NCBI RefSeq assembly: GCF_014633365.1
Contig: NC_068350.1
Location: 35,393,119-35,457,118 of the forward strand
Length of the DNA stretch: 64,000 bases
Direction of reading: 5' to 3'
Source: Diospyros lotus
Lineage: Eukaryota > Streptophyta > Magnoliopsida > Ericales > Ebenaceae
Each line of letters starts with the position of its first letter. The stretch's first letter is position 1. Positions 22,890 through 34,317 of the stretch are shown piece after piece. Position numbers and translations under genes: made by a program. The notes beneath the pieces were generated by a model. The model was not told the origin of the DNA. It saw only the letters and a program-made list of their open reading frames with translations, and made no database searches.

Positions 22890-23887
22890 TGTTGAATATT
22901 GATTCAAAGTTACTGATTTAGTGGGTTGATTGGGTCAAAATTATGTTTACTGATTTAGTGGGTTGAGATAATTTCATTTTTTCAAAATTTAAGTCTAGCA
23001 ATAAATCCTATTTTCTTGTTACTCAGTTGACATGTATTGCCTATTTAAAGGCATAATGATATGAATAAAGTAATGAGGTTACAGCCTTTCACATTCATGT
23101 TTTTTTTTCAAATTTTGTTCATTAACTTCATAGCTACCAATGTCTCTAAAATTCCAACAGGGGTATTAGGGAATTTAATGATCTTAAGGGGCCTGTGAGA
23201 GAGAACCCATCAACGCCTTATTTATTTCTATGGCTTCTACCAACACATCATCTTTTTCACCACCAGTTTTTTATGGAGAAAATTATCAAGTATGGGCTGT
23301 CAAAATGAAAGCTCATTTGAGAGGTCTCAGTTTATGGCAATGGGTCGAAAGTGAAAGGGAGATACCTCCGCTTGGCAACAATCCTACGACAATTGAAGAG
23401 AAAATGCTCTTCTAGTTGGTGAGAAGTGCACCAAGAAGAATTTTTTGGAGAGAAGTGCTCTATGAAACTGAATTATTTTTTTTTTTAACATTTGAAGGAA
23501 GTATTGATTGTGATGAGAAGTGCATTAAGAAGTGAAGAGAAGTGCTTCACAATTGGGAAGAAATTTGGAGAGAAGTGCTACATAAAAAGTTGAAGTTTTG
23601 TAACTTTGAATCAAGGAGGAATGTTGAATATTGATTCAAAGTTGTTGATTTAGTAGGTTGATTGGGTCAAAATTTTGTTTACTGATTTAGTGGGTTGAGA
23701 TAATTTTATTTTTTTTAAATTTAAATCCAGTAATAAATTCTATTTTCTTGTTATTTAGTTGACATGTATTGCCTATTTAAAGGCATGATGATATGAATAA
23801 AATAATGAGGTTACAGCCTCACATTCATGTTTTTTTTCTGCTTTTGTTCGTTAACTTCATAGCTACCAATGTCTCTAAATTCCAACA
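22890..23887 (+). mobile_element. 998-bp internally deleted Copia element
   Basis: LTRs at 22890-23159 and 23622-23887 start TGTTGAATATTGATTC and end ATTCCAACA. A perfect 5-bp target duplication AAATA lies at 22885-22889 and 23888-23892. The paralogous intron of copy C (near 46850) lacks the insertion and shows the empty site. The internal region is about 460 bp. A PBS-like GGGTATTAGGG follows the 5' LTR, and AAGGAGGA (PPT) precedes the 3' LTR. Confidence 0.92.
23230..23415 (+). CDS. N-terminal Copia Gag fragment (61 aa)
   Basis: This short ORF in the deleted Copia reads VFYGENYQVWAVKMKAHLRG then SLWQWVE, the N-terminal plant Copia Gag motif. It ends in a natural-looking stop long before the central Gag region. 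The following 200 bp are derived from a repeated AGAAGTGC-rich sequence. It is probably not functional. Confidence 0.6.
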   Translation: MASTNTSSFSPPVFYGENYQVWAVKMKAHLRGLSLWQWVESEREIPPLGNNPTTIEEKMLF

Positions 23888-24240
23888 AAATATGCTCAAA
23901 AAAGGGAGAGATCTTTTACCTTTTTTAATTATTTTTATGTTGGAGAATAAGAGGGAGATAATTTGTCAAAAAATTTTAAAAATCACGTCTTTCAAACGTC
24001 AAAATTAATAAAGAAAATTTCAAAAAGCTTATTTTCAGGGTTTTACAAGTTCAGTTCAATTCTAGACAACTGAGCTTTGCAAATCGCCATTTTTTTTTAT
24101 TTTAAAAAGGTTTTGTATTTTAACAAATTTTCTAATTTTTTCAATTTCTATGAAGTAATTTTTTAAGAAACTGAGACTGTTTTCCATGAAGCAATTAAAC
24201 ACCGCCTTATGCTTAAAACTTTGCCAAGTGTGGCAACACA

Positions 24241-25350
24241 TGTTGAGCCAACATGTATTATTATATATATTAAGATTTTGATAAAAAAAAAAGATTTTGA
24301 TAATTAACAAAATGATCAATTTTTAACTATATTCAAATCCATATCCCTCAATTTTATTTTCTAGTGATTTGTGTTATGGAATTAATTCAAATAAAGTATG
24401 ATTGATTAGTTAAATTATTTTGCAAATATTCTTTAATGGAGAAAACTTATTTTCAGCATTTATAGTTCATTAGTCCACTATTCATAGCTCATTAGTCGAC
24501 TAAGTAGAGAGCATCTTTGCATAAATGTTTTTTTCCATGCAACATTAGTCAACTAAACCTCATATTAGTCGACTATTGAATTTCATTAGTCGACTAAAGG
24601 TTCAACAATTAATATTCTATTAAAGGTTCTGATTAGTCGACTATCGAAGTCTAACGGGCATAAAAGTTTAAAAAGAAAATAGGTCGCCCTAAGGAGTATA
24701 AAATCTCCTCAAGCAAGTCTTTGAAGCCTCTATTATTCACGTTCAACCCTCCAAGAGTCATCATCAAGAAGCTCAAGATACTATTATCCTCTCATTCAGG
24801 AATCAAGAAGCTTGTGTTCTGGATTGCTAAATCAACATCAAGCCCAAGGCAATTGAAAGTTGAAGCACTGAAAAGAAATTGATTCTTTACTTCATCAACT
24901 GAGGGTATATCTAGTTTATTCAATTATTGTCTTGTAATAGTTTTTCTGTGATTTATTTGTGTCTTTGTGAGGATGATCTTTGTAAATTGTTAAATTTTTG
25001 TGTGGTTTGTTTTGGTTTCCTAGATCCTTTGAAAATTTAGGTGTTTGTGTGTAGTTCCCAAGATAAGCTAAGGGAAAATCTTGGCGTTGATTGCATTAGT
25101 GGAACCCCAAGAGTTGTTGAGATCTTAGGAGAGTGAAGTAGGTGTTTGAGATATAGCGAATCACTATACATCGCCTTGTCTATTATTTTTTCTTTATCTT
25201 TTTCATATCTGCATCATTATTTGACATAAAATAGATATAATTTGCTATAGAATGAATAATCATTTAAATATTGAAATAATTGGAAAAGTTTTATATAACC
25301 ACTCAATTCACCTCTTCCCTCTTGAGTGGCCATTACCCAAGGGACCAACA
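24241..25350 (+). mobile_element. SIRE-like solo LTR (1.1 kb) in MED26b copy A intron 2
   Basis: TGTTG..CCAACA termini with perfect 5-bp target duplication ACACA (24236-24240 and 25351-25355). The paralogous intron in copy C (about 47190) is uninterrupted. TATA box TATAAAA at 24697-24703. Four perfect TAGTCGACTA palindromes (24493, 24566, 24587, 24634) and two degenerate ones lie just upstream. The 3' part ends CAATTCACCTCTTCCC..ACCAACA, the same layout as the solo LTR at 11426. Confidence 0.92.
24470..24643 (+). repeat. Array of TAGTCGACTA palindromes in U3
   Basis: Perfect copies at 24493, 24566, 24587 and 24634. TAGTCCACTA at about 24471 and TAGTCAACTA at 24546 are one-mismatch forms. All lie within 230 bp upstream of the TATA box. 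Confidence 0.88.
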
Positions 25351-26370
25351 ACACAAACAAGTCTTTATACTGCAGGCTACAGATATTGGGAAGTCTGTTA
25401 AGGCTCTCACAGAACACAGGGCGAAGAATATTAGTGAACTGGAAGGGCAGATGATAGAGTATGCAGTCTTACCTCTAACTAGGCTGAAGTACAGATGTGT
25501 GTTAATGTTTTGATATGGCTACTTAATTTCTTCCGTGTTTCAATTGTTTGGTAATGGAATAATTTCCTGCCAACATAGTCATTGCGTCTAACTCAATCAG
25601 ATCTTCTTTTATTTCCAGTCAAGATTGTTGATTTCTATAACTTTGATGATGCTGTTGATGATGATTTTTTCCTGATCCGACTGATTTGTTTATCCTTCCA
25701 TGTACTTGAATTTAGTTGAAACCATGTTGCTATCAGAATGTTCTTGTTCATAAGCTCCTAGTCATCTAGCATTTGATAACAATTTGAATCGGCACAACAC
25801 TAATTCAAATTCTCTAGATTGCAGACTTTTTGAAGGATATGATGGATGAGTGGTTCGATAGTATTAAAATGGTTATCGCAGGTAGGGTTTTCATTTCTTG
25901 TTTTGGTTTGAGACTCAGTTGTTGATGGATATACATGAACATGAGTTCTAATTTTGATATTTTACTCAACAAATTCAAAAGTTGCCCCAAAATCTGATAA
26001 ACCTAATGCACCATATGAAGAGGAAGGGCTGCCTGTACCTTCATTGGAAGAAGAAGCTTTCTTTACTTTTCAAACTGCTCCAGAAGACCTGTCCAAGGTG
26101 TGTGTGTATATATATATGTGTGTGTTGTGGGCTTTTCTTTTTTTTTTTTTTTCTGTGATCAGAGATTGACAATTTTCTTTTCTTTTTTTTTTCTTAAACT
26201 ACACTTGATGAAGTTCTTTGAAGGGATGGATGAAGTTCTTTTATGAACAATGCATGCACTATCTCAGGCCTAACACAACGAAAATTCAAAATAGTTCAAC
26301 GTTAGAAACTAAAGGAAGCCACATGAATAGCTAGTAAAACTAATCTTAATTAAAGTAATAATCAAAATAA

Positions 26371-26392
26371 CCAATCCCCGTCAACGGTGCCA
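26371..26392 (-). promoter_or_regulatory. Primer-binding site, Asp-tRNA-like
   Basis: The minus strand reads TGGCACCGTTGACGGGGATT, close to TGGCGCCGTTGCCGGGGA used by several plant Gypsy elements. It is adjacent to a TG-starting LTR boundary. Confidence 0.7.
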
Positions 26393-28210
26393 AAAACTTG
26401 TTTGCCGATTTTATCCTACTAGTGGACAGATCGTAACAATTAATATAATGATAACTAGAGTGTCAAACCCACAAGGATTGGCTATTAACTCCTACTTTAA
26501 TCACACTTAACTTTAACAAATCACACACGTACAATTATAAGACAATTAATCAACAGTTGGTTCTACACTAGCTAGAACGAATTCACGAACTATGTGACGT
26601 AGCGGAAGCCTTCCAATAACCCATTGATTCACTCACGAATGTCGGATTATAGGACTCAATCAATGATTCGTTTATTCTAAAGAATACTGAAAAATTGAAA
26701 AGAATTATGAGGAAAATTTCAATAGAAATTTTATTAGAATTCTGAAATCAACTGTCAAAAACATCCTATAAACATAGTATTTATAGGCTATAACTCACAA
26801 TACAATTAGGAAATTAGAAAACACCCCAAAACCCGAATCTTACCAAGAAAGACAAATTTCAGTTTCATTACAGGATCAAAATTAGATGAAAATAAAGAAA
26901 ATCCCCCAAAACGGCATATTAAAATTCACTCCCTAATGGAAGTTATTCTCAAATCAATTATTTCCTAAAATAACAAAAATGCTAATTTCGAGGCCTAAAC
27001 AAAAGAATTTGCCTAAAAAAGCACGGACCTCATTAGAAAAGCTAGTGACTTTGAATCCTTAGCCTGATTCCATTGAAATTAGCCTCTAAAATCAATCGAA
27101 TCGCACACGTCAAACTTGCCAAATTTACGAAAGTTTTCTTGTATCAATTCTCCTCCCACCTTTCATAAAATGCTAAAGCCATCTCATCCACATCACTATG
27201 GATGCACAAAATCAATTCTTCTTATTTCAAAACTCAACATATAATCTAAAGCACTAGGGTTCATGAATTCACCATCATTCTTTATATGATTTAGTCCTTC
27301 ATCACTCGAGTTTATGCCACCTCTTACCCTAAGTTGAAAATCAATTATCCGATGTCAACCGAAAGCCTCTCTTGATGGTCATTCGATTCAATACATATAT
27401 ATGAGATTAACTATCACTAATCAATCTTGAATATATGAGCATGCATTCACTCTCAGAGATGGCAAACGGGCTGGCCCGGCCCCCGGGCCAAATCAGCCCG
27501 CTTAAAAACGAGCCAGCAGATTGCTGGCCCTAGCCCGGCCCTACATGGGCCCGCGGGCCAGCCCAGCCCGCCCAGATTTTTTTTTTTTTTTTCTGTTTGA
27601 TACCATTTTTGGCCATTTAGCCCACTTTGACTACGTGACCCACTTCCGTTTACCTACTTCCTTCTTTAGTTGCAGGCCAATTCCCTTACACCTGCCATTC
27701 TCAAAGTTGTATTGTATTATATTAGAAGTTACAAAATAGACAAATAATTTTACAGATATTTAAAACAATTAAAATTAAATTAAATAAGAAAATGGCAGCC
27801 ACCACAACTAAAATGCTGCAAGGTTATACATCGTGTCAAAGAAAGTGGTATGTGGCAGTAAACTGGTAAAGTAATCCAATCACAAAACATTCAACTATCT
27901 AACCAGAGAAGCAATTAAAATTACTACTACATGAGCATACAAATTCCAGATAAAGAAAAACAACATGCTCAAAGAGCCATTTCTGGAGGCCAAATTACAA
28001 ATAAGAAGAAAAAAATAATTAAAAATTATGCCTCTAATCTTCATCCTCTTCATCAACAACAACATTTGAGTCTTGTTTAGAAAGTCTTATATCATCAATG
28101 CTTGACTCCTCCTCCTCATCATCATCTATAATAAAAAAATTACATATGTTAATTATTTATCATATAAGAGAAATGTTTAATGTTATGTTAAATCCCAGAT
28201 ATTAGAAAGT

Positions 28211-28438
28211 TTAAAAAAAATTACCTCCAAAACCATGCAACCAACTCCGTGTGCACAAGAGAGCTTGAACTGTTTCATCATGCAAACGACTTCTATACTT
28301 GTTCAAAATACGAGATCCAATGCTAAAAGCGGACTCCAATGCTACGGTTGTTATCGGAATACTCAATATATGACAAGCCATCTTTGCAATAATTTCCCCC
28401 TCTATTAGCTCGCTCTCTCCAATATGCCAAGACATCAA
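28211..28438 (-). pseudogene. hAT transposase, C-terminal dimerisation part
   Basis: The minus-strand reading contains [19 protein letters not shown], then [14 protein letters not shown] and [11 protein letters not shown]: the hAT C-terminal dimerisation region with its usual SIP..SE.AFS pattern. It is separated from the N-terminal part by only about 110 bp with stops, so the central catalytic region was deleted. Bases 28070-28200 are acidic-codon repeats following the true C-terminus region. Confidence 0.85.
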
Positions 28439-28546
28439 ATGCTCCCGATATTAGAATCCTTGGCTCTTCCAAATAAAGATCAAGTTGGGATTTTTCAACA
28501 TCGTTAGAAACTTGGCAATCAAATGCTTCAAAATCCTATCAAATAA

Positions 28547-29197
28547 TCAAAAAAATAATGAACAGTAATTTGGGCCATCAACATAATGAACAGTAAGAGA
28601 AATAAATCCATGATTAGTGCATGCAGTCCAAACATCAGAAATCAAACAAACTCTACCAGGAATTTGAGCCAATTGTTGTTTTAGCTTCTCTTTCTCTATT
28701 TCATATGTTCTCAAGACATCCGCTTTAGCAGTATTTCTACAAATGAACTTACAATGTTCATTCAGAAACTTTTGGTAATTTCTAAACCCCTTCCACTCAA
28801 CCATATTAAAGGGAGCACCATGTGAAATAATCATTTGAGCAATAAGTTCACGATTTACTTTAGGGTCAAATTTTTTTCTCTTCAACTTCCCTTCATAATC
28901 AATAAGCATATCTCCCGCATCATTATACTTAGAAATCACCATACATTTAGGAATATGACGACTTAAATGAGAGGTTCCTGATTTAGATGGACATGAATAT
29001 TCTTTACCACACCCCTTGCATTTACACCTTGGTTTGCCATCACTACCAACACCAATTTTCACAAAATGGTTCCACACATCATAGGTTAAAGTATTAGGCT
29101 TTTTTGATTGTGATTGTGATATGGATTCCTCATTAACATTACTAGGGATTCCTCTCGAAATTTGATCATCACCATCCATTCTAACAAAAGAATCCAC
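28547..29197 (-). pseudogene. hAT transposase, N-terminal part with BED zinc finger
   Basis: From ATG 29197: a Ser/Gln-rich leader, VWNHF, then a BED zinc finger with CKCKGCGKEYSC and HLSRHIPKC (C-x2-C and H-x4-C spacing), a basic linker KLKRKKFDP, IAQMIISHGAPFNMVEW, and CLISDVWTA, which carries the first catalytic Asp. The reading stops shortly after SLTVHYVDG, so the second Asp and the catalytic Glu are missing. This copy cannot be autonomous. Confidence 0.88.
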
Positions 29198-29339
29198 ACT
29201 GTAAACAATTAAAACAATTCATTTTAAATTATGATCAAATTTAAAAGAATCCACACTACAAATAATTAACACAAAATTAACACAATTCATTTAAAAGAAT
29301 CACACTTGGAAGGGGAATAAAACTTGAACTTACCTTTAG

Positions 29340-29530
29340 CTAGGCAACAGCAGGCAGGCGGCGTGAGAGCAAGGGCGAGCAGTAGCAGGCAATGAGCGAG
29401 AGATGGCGAGGGGCGAGACTGAAAGCGAGGGGTGCGGGCGATAGAGGGCGAGCGAGGACGAGCGAGGGCGAGAGCGAGACAGAGGGCGAGAGCAAGGGGC
29501 GCGGGCTGTTTGGGAGTGGGCTGTTTGGGG
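29340..29530. repeat. GC-rich GGGCGAGCGAG tract within hAT
   Basis: A purine-biased run of GGGCGAG, AGCGAG and similar units lies near the right end of the hAT element, followed by a run of nine or more G near 29528-29537. Several frames stay open here purely because of composition. Confidence 0.6.
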
Positions 29531-30668
29531 GGGGGGGTGTGGCCGATTTGCGGGCCAAGCGGGCCGGGCCAAATCGGCCCGGCCTTAAATGGGCCAGCAA
29601 AATGCTGGCCCTAGCCCGGTGCCGGGCTGGGCCCCAACGGGCAAGGCCGTCAGGCCAAGCTCATTTTTCCATCTCTATTCACTCTCAATGATCATCTCAT
29701 AATGATTTCACAAGGCATAATAGTATCTCTATCTATTATATATAGAACCTTATGTTGTTTATTACCGTGTGCTAATTTATATTGAAACTCTCAAAAGCAA
29801 TATAAATTATAAACACATTTTAATGGTAATCAAATATTAAAATGAAAACAGAGTATAACAAACAATCAACCTGGAAAACAAAAACACAGCAAAAACGAGT
29901 AACTTCAAATTAAATCAATAAGAAAAGAGGTTTCATCATTAACCCTAGTTGCAAAAAGCCTAGTTGGACATTATTTCAATAGATAGATGAATAAAATAGT
30001 AGAAACTCATGATCCAGGATATGAGAAAGAAAATAAAAATACAACCCAACTCTTGAGTTTCTTCAGAATGCCTTATCTCCTTTTTCAACTTGATCTCTTC
30101 TCTTCACCTTGTGGTCATTCTTCAGTTATGAAGAATAGGTCTTTATATAATGCTCTTTAGGTCTTCAGAGTTGTGCACCGGGAAGACATCCATCCCCGTT
30201 CAATTTGGAAGAAAATGGGCCCGAAACACACTTTCCTCCCAAGCTTCATGCCCTATCATGGCAAGACCGTGAGCAACAGTGGGGACTTCCAACCGCAGTC
30301 CTACAGTAGTATGCATGTTGCTGCAAGATCGTGAGCAATAGCAGGGACATCTAACTACAGCCTTAGCATAGTATGCATTCCGTGGTAGGCTACGAGTTAT
30401 TGTCGCTCGGACTCCCAAATCTTTAACTTCCACTTTTGCTCTCAAAGCTCTATGAATTTATTAAAATTGACCCCCAAAAGGTATCCAACCATGCCTTCAT
30501 CACCTAGTTCAACTTCAATCAGGCACCAAAATCATCATTTATGCTCCAAGTTAATTTAAAATAAGCTTTGTACCTACATAACCAAATATTAAACCAAATT
30601 AGGTAGCAAACCACCCATTAAATGAATAAATGCTAAGTTTATAGGCCTAAATAAGTGTGTAAAAGACA

Positions 30669-31640
30669 CTTATTAGTAAGGATAAGAAGCAAGCCAAAAA
30701 GAAAGGGAAAGAAAAATACATGTCCATTTTGAAAACCAAAAGGAATCCAAGTTTTACTTCTGTAAAGAGAAGGGATACATGAGAAAGGATTCCTTGAAAT
30801 GCAAGGCTTGGGTGGAAAGAAAGGTAATCTTATGTATGTCTTTAGTATGTTATGAATCTAATATGGTTGTTGTATCTCATGACAGTTGGTGGATTGATTC
30901 TAGTTCTACAATCCATGTTTCCAATAGCATGTAGGGTTCCTAAACCAAAGGAAACCAACGGATAGCGAACAAAACATCTATTCAGGCAATCAAATGCGTT
31001 CACATGTGGAAGGGATGGGAACTTTTAGATTGGTTTTACAAACTGCATTTGTTTTGGATTTGGGAAAACATTTTACATTCCAAACTTTTATAGGAACATG
31101 ATTTCCATGGCTTTAATTTTTTTGGAACTGCTTTCAATTTATTGTGAAACTCAACAATTGTTGGAAACGATATTTTAGATGGTGGTTTGTTCAAAATTCA
31201 ATTAAATAATGAAGTTCCTCATAATTTTTTGGCATTGCATGGTAATGCTAGTATTAAGTGTTGTGTTATGAATTAGAAATCCTCCATGTTGTGGCATTAG
31301 AGATTAGGACACATCTCCATTGAGAGAATCAAAAGGTTAGTCAATGATGAAGTTCTTGAAACTCTTGATTTTACAAACTTTGATTCATGTGTTGACTACA
31401 TAAAATGAAGGTAGACTAACATGATAAAAAAGGGGGGGGTCAAGAGGAGTTCTTACATATTAGAAATCATACATACTGATATTTGTGGTCCTAATATGAG
31501 TTTGGATGGTTCGAAATACTTTGTCTTGTTTACATACTTATATCTACTTGTTTCAAAATAAGGACGAAAAGTTAGAGGCTTTTAAAGTCTATAAAATAGA
31601 AGTAGAGAAACAATGTAAAAAACAAATGCACAGGCTCAGG
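30669..31640 (+). pseudogene. Copia Gag-Pol fragment (knuckle, protease, integrase start)
   Basis: Consecutive pieces of a Copia polyprotein: a degenerate zinc knuckle YFCKEKGYMRKDSLKC (about 30745-30800), protease WWIDSSSTIHVSNSM (about 30885-30930, active-site DSS in place of DSG), the pre-integrase segment LWH-stop-RLGHISIERIKRLV with DSCVDYIK, then the integrase start SYILEIIHTDICGP (first catalytic Asp). It ends near EVEKQCKKQMHRLR. Several stops and a frame change near 31560. No LTRs attached; it is truncated at both sides and adjoins MED26b unit B. Confidence 0.75.
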
Positions 31641-32935
31641 TGTTTTGATGATGATGTTTCCAGTAAAAGAAATGCATTGTTGTATCTCATCAACAATGAT
31701 GAATTTATTTGATTTTTTTTCAAAATATAATAGTTAATTGGATCTTATTTGACACTTCACCCTTTTTTTTTGTCATGTTTCTTGTCTTAAAGCATATCTA
31801 TGAAGGTATGAAGAGTATGCAATTTAATAATAAATAAAATCTTCTTGTTTGTCGTTATTTGAGTAAAAGTGACAAGTTTTACTATATTATCTTTTCTCGT
31901 ACAAATAACAATTTTAACGTATTTGATAGATCATTTTACAACATTTTACATAAATGAAATTTCATCATACATCCTTACAAAAGTAGTAGTCGACAAGTTT
32001 GACTGTTGGTCGTTTACATTTTTTAGTATAAATAACCGTTTTAGCAAATTATGTAAATAATTTTATATATGAGAATTTCTTATATAAAATTCAATACTAA
32101 CAACTATATATTTTAATAGAATAACAAAAAAGGAAAACATAACTATTTTAATGATTTAGGCATATTTATTATATTTGTTTCATTATTTTTCATATATGTG
32201 TAATTAGGAGATGGGATATATATCAATGTATAAGATCAATAAAAGTTAGACATATGTGGGAATAAAAGAAAATCTTATCACCTTGTAAACAAAGAATCTT
32301 TATGGTTGAGACTCTTAAATGTAGACTTACCCCCAACGTGTTGCTCAACATTTTTCCCAGAAAAATCTCTCTAAAGATGGCAACATAATCTTGAACAACT
32401 AGAAGAATATCATCATTCATTGATTTTGATCTTTTATATCAGATCAATACAATTAATCCTGTAGTAAATTATATCCCTATGTTTGGCTTTTAAGAACCCC
32501 TCTTTAGTTGAACCCAGTTCTTTGTGCCCCTCTCTTACCTAGTTGAGGTTACCATAATTCCTTCGTATTGAGGTTACACTTTAGACAATCGGTATTCTTG
32601 GAAACACCACCACAAAAAGTCTACAAAGAAAATTTAATCTATCTTTTGGGAAAATCTTTGGTTTCCCTCGCATCTGCAAGGCATAAGACTTACCACACTG
32701 ATCTTCAGTGTTGGATTGTTGTAACCGATTGGCTCTTAAGAGTACCAAAACTGGTAAGATCTAAAGTTCTCAAGCTTTATTTCTTGCTTATCTTGTGTAT
32801 CAAATTCAAGCTTTCATAGTAAATCAGATAGTAGCCAAATTTTGGTTTCTGGATGTATATTGACTAGACCTAATTTTTTTCATGTACGTTTTTTGGAATT
32901 TTGAGCCATGTTTGGCAACTTTGTGTCATGAAGCT
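31641..32935 (+). pseudogene. MED26b 5'-region unit B (truncated before exon 1)
   Basis: This is about 90 percent similar to the 5' regions of copies A and C up to GAGCCATG at about 32905. The first codons (ATG TTT GGC AAC) are recognisable, then similarity ends. It lacks the roughly 95-bp LINE-like insert that A (about 21331-21425) and C (about 45214-45311) share. No exons beyond the first few codons, so it cannot encode the protein. Confidence 0.85.
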
Positions 32936-32973
32936 AGGGTATAGCCTAAGGTCAGATTGGTAACTCTGTCTCA

Positions 32974-34317
32974 AGTATGTAGGTGGTATTATAGTATTGG
33001 CTTATTTTAAAAAATTGATTGATCTTAAAATCTTTTTGTTGAAAAATTAGAATTTTATGCGAATGAGGGTGATTGAAGAATTTCTTTGTACAATAAATAA
33101 AATAAAAAAATAAAAGCAATAGAATGACACATAAGATTTATAGTGGTTTAGCCAAATGACCTCCTCTACTCCCTTAACTCCTCACTAAAGATTTTAAATA
33201 CTTCACTATAGTCTTGTACTTGATCACAAGTAGGTCCTCTAGTTCCCAAGACTAAGAATTACAACCTCTTACAAACAATATAGGCCCTCTAGCAACTTTT
33301 CTAGAAATTACAAAAGATTTTACAAAAGAGAGAGTCTAAGAGATTAATCTCTTAGTTACAAGATCTCTTAAACAAATAAATACAAGACTTGAATGAGTAA
33401 ATACAAATGAGGATTAAAGCCTTTGAGAAAAATTTTACAACACGTAGCACTTGAGAGCAGTTGGAACACTTAAACCTTGCAATTAATTTTCTAACCCCAT
33501 AAATGCTCCATCAAGTCTAAATTTATAAAGCAAGACAAGCCATTTGAAAATTTAACCGTTAGTGGGTAGTTGGCACATTTAATGATCTACCTTAACTAAA
33601 CGTTGGAGATTTCTACGACAAAAATGGTCGATAGATTTATAGAATCGGTAAACTAGTTAGTTCAAAAATTTGAAAAACGATCGACATTGGAGTAAAAAAA
33701 TGATTGACGTCCTTGAAAAACAGTCAACCAATCTTGATGCAATGGTTGCCAACTGCTCAAGGCTAAAAGCCTAATTTTGACCGATCAACAGGCTATAGAA
33801 GCCGGTCAACAATAGGGATAAAAGTGGTCCACAGTTCCTTAGAACATGTCGACAGCTTGTCATTTGCTTTTTAAAACATTTTGCTCCATTTTCTCTAACA
33901 ATATTTTAAATTTGATTTTGAAACACATGTTAGGAGATTATTTTGAATCAAAAAACTTTGTTTTTCCAATCTCCATCAAGAAATGATTTTTCATTTGAGA
34001 CTAAAAAATTTTATAACTTGGTTTAGGATATGGATATAAAACCAATGTTTTTCATCATCAAAACCAAAACACATGAGTAAAATATCACTCCCATGTCCAA
34101 CGTGTTTGGAATTTGATTTTAGGTCTACTTTCAAATCATAGTTTGTTTAGGGAAGGAGTTGACATCGTTAATGAAATCAAAACTCCATTCGGGGCGATTA
34201 AATGACATCAATCATAATATTTGTTATGTCATAGGCAAAAACTCATTAAAAGACCAAAAACACCCAAAAACCCAAAATAACTTTTCGGGCTAAAAGGTGT
34301 AAATTTTCCTACAAGTG
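32974..34317 (-). mobile_element. SIRE-like LTR fragment, copy 2
   Basis: Second copy of 19077-20500, sharing the same left edge AGTATGTAGGTGGTATTA. It is interrupted by Tat element 2, and the homology continues at 44148-44208 (AACAAGATAACTCTTGAC versus AACTAGATAACTCTGAC in copy 1). The GTCGAC motifs are more decayed than in copy 1. Confidence 0.7.

Larger units (their letters stand above)
20514..26238 (+). pseudogene. MED26b-like pseudogene, copy A
   Basis: This paralogue of the intact gene at 45870 has its 5' region at 20514-21950. Exon equivalents are at 21951-22516, 22621-22689, 25376-25458, 25825-25881, 25973-26097 and 26214-26238. Exons 7-9 are absent because an LTR element joins there. 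Disabling changes visible against copy C: the start ATG reads GCG (21951), TGG to TAG (21981), TGT to TGA (22129), CAG to TAG (22377), loss of the exon 2 acceptor (GCAG to GCGG at 22620), a +1 frameshift in exon 4, and loss of the exon 5 acceptor (ATCAG to AACAA). Intron 2 has gained two retroelements. The TFIIS-N domain is therefore not expressible from this copy. Confidence 0.88.
27454..29677 (-). mobile_element. hAT transposon, internally deleted
   Basis: An 8-bp target duplication TTCACTCT (27446-27453 and 29678-29685) is perfect. Terminal inverted repeats: CAGAGATGGCAAACGGGC at the left, and TAGAGATGGAAAAATGAGC reading inward from the right. Subterminal GGCCCGGCCC-type motifs are rich at both ends. 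The transposase (minus strand) keeps the N-terminal and C-terminal parts only. Inserted in an LTR remnant, so younger than it. Confidence 0.93.
26239..30668 (-). mobile_element. LTR-retrotransposon remnant (PBS plus 5' LTR), interrupted by hAT
   Basis: Minus-strand PBS-like TGGCACCGTTGACGGGGATT at 26371-26392 (two differences from the Asp-type PBS TGGCGCCGTTGCCGGGGA) is followed rightward by a putative LTR from 26399 (TGTTTGCC) to about 30668 (ending AAGACA). Bases 26239-26370 would be the leader toward gag. The LTR is split by the hAT element 27454-29677; without it the LTR is about 2 kb. The opposite end of the element is missing. Remaining parts have no ORF of note. The left junction removes exons 7-9 of MED26b copy A. 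Confidence 0.6.

Noticed and set aside
29340..29691. ORFs of 60-99 codons on both strands in the hAT right end
   Set aside because: Open only because of the GC-rich GAGCGAG repeats; Pro/Ser/Arg-rich with no homology.
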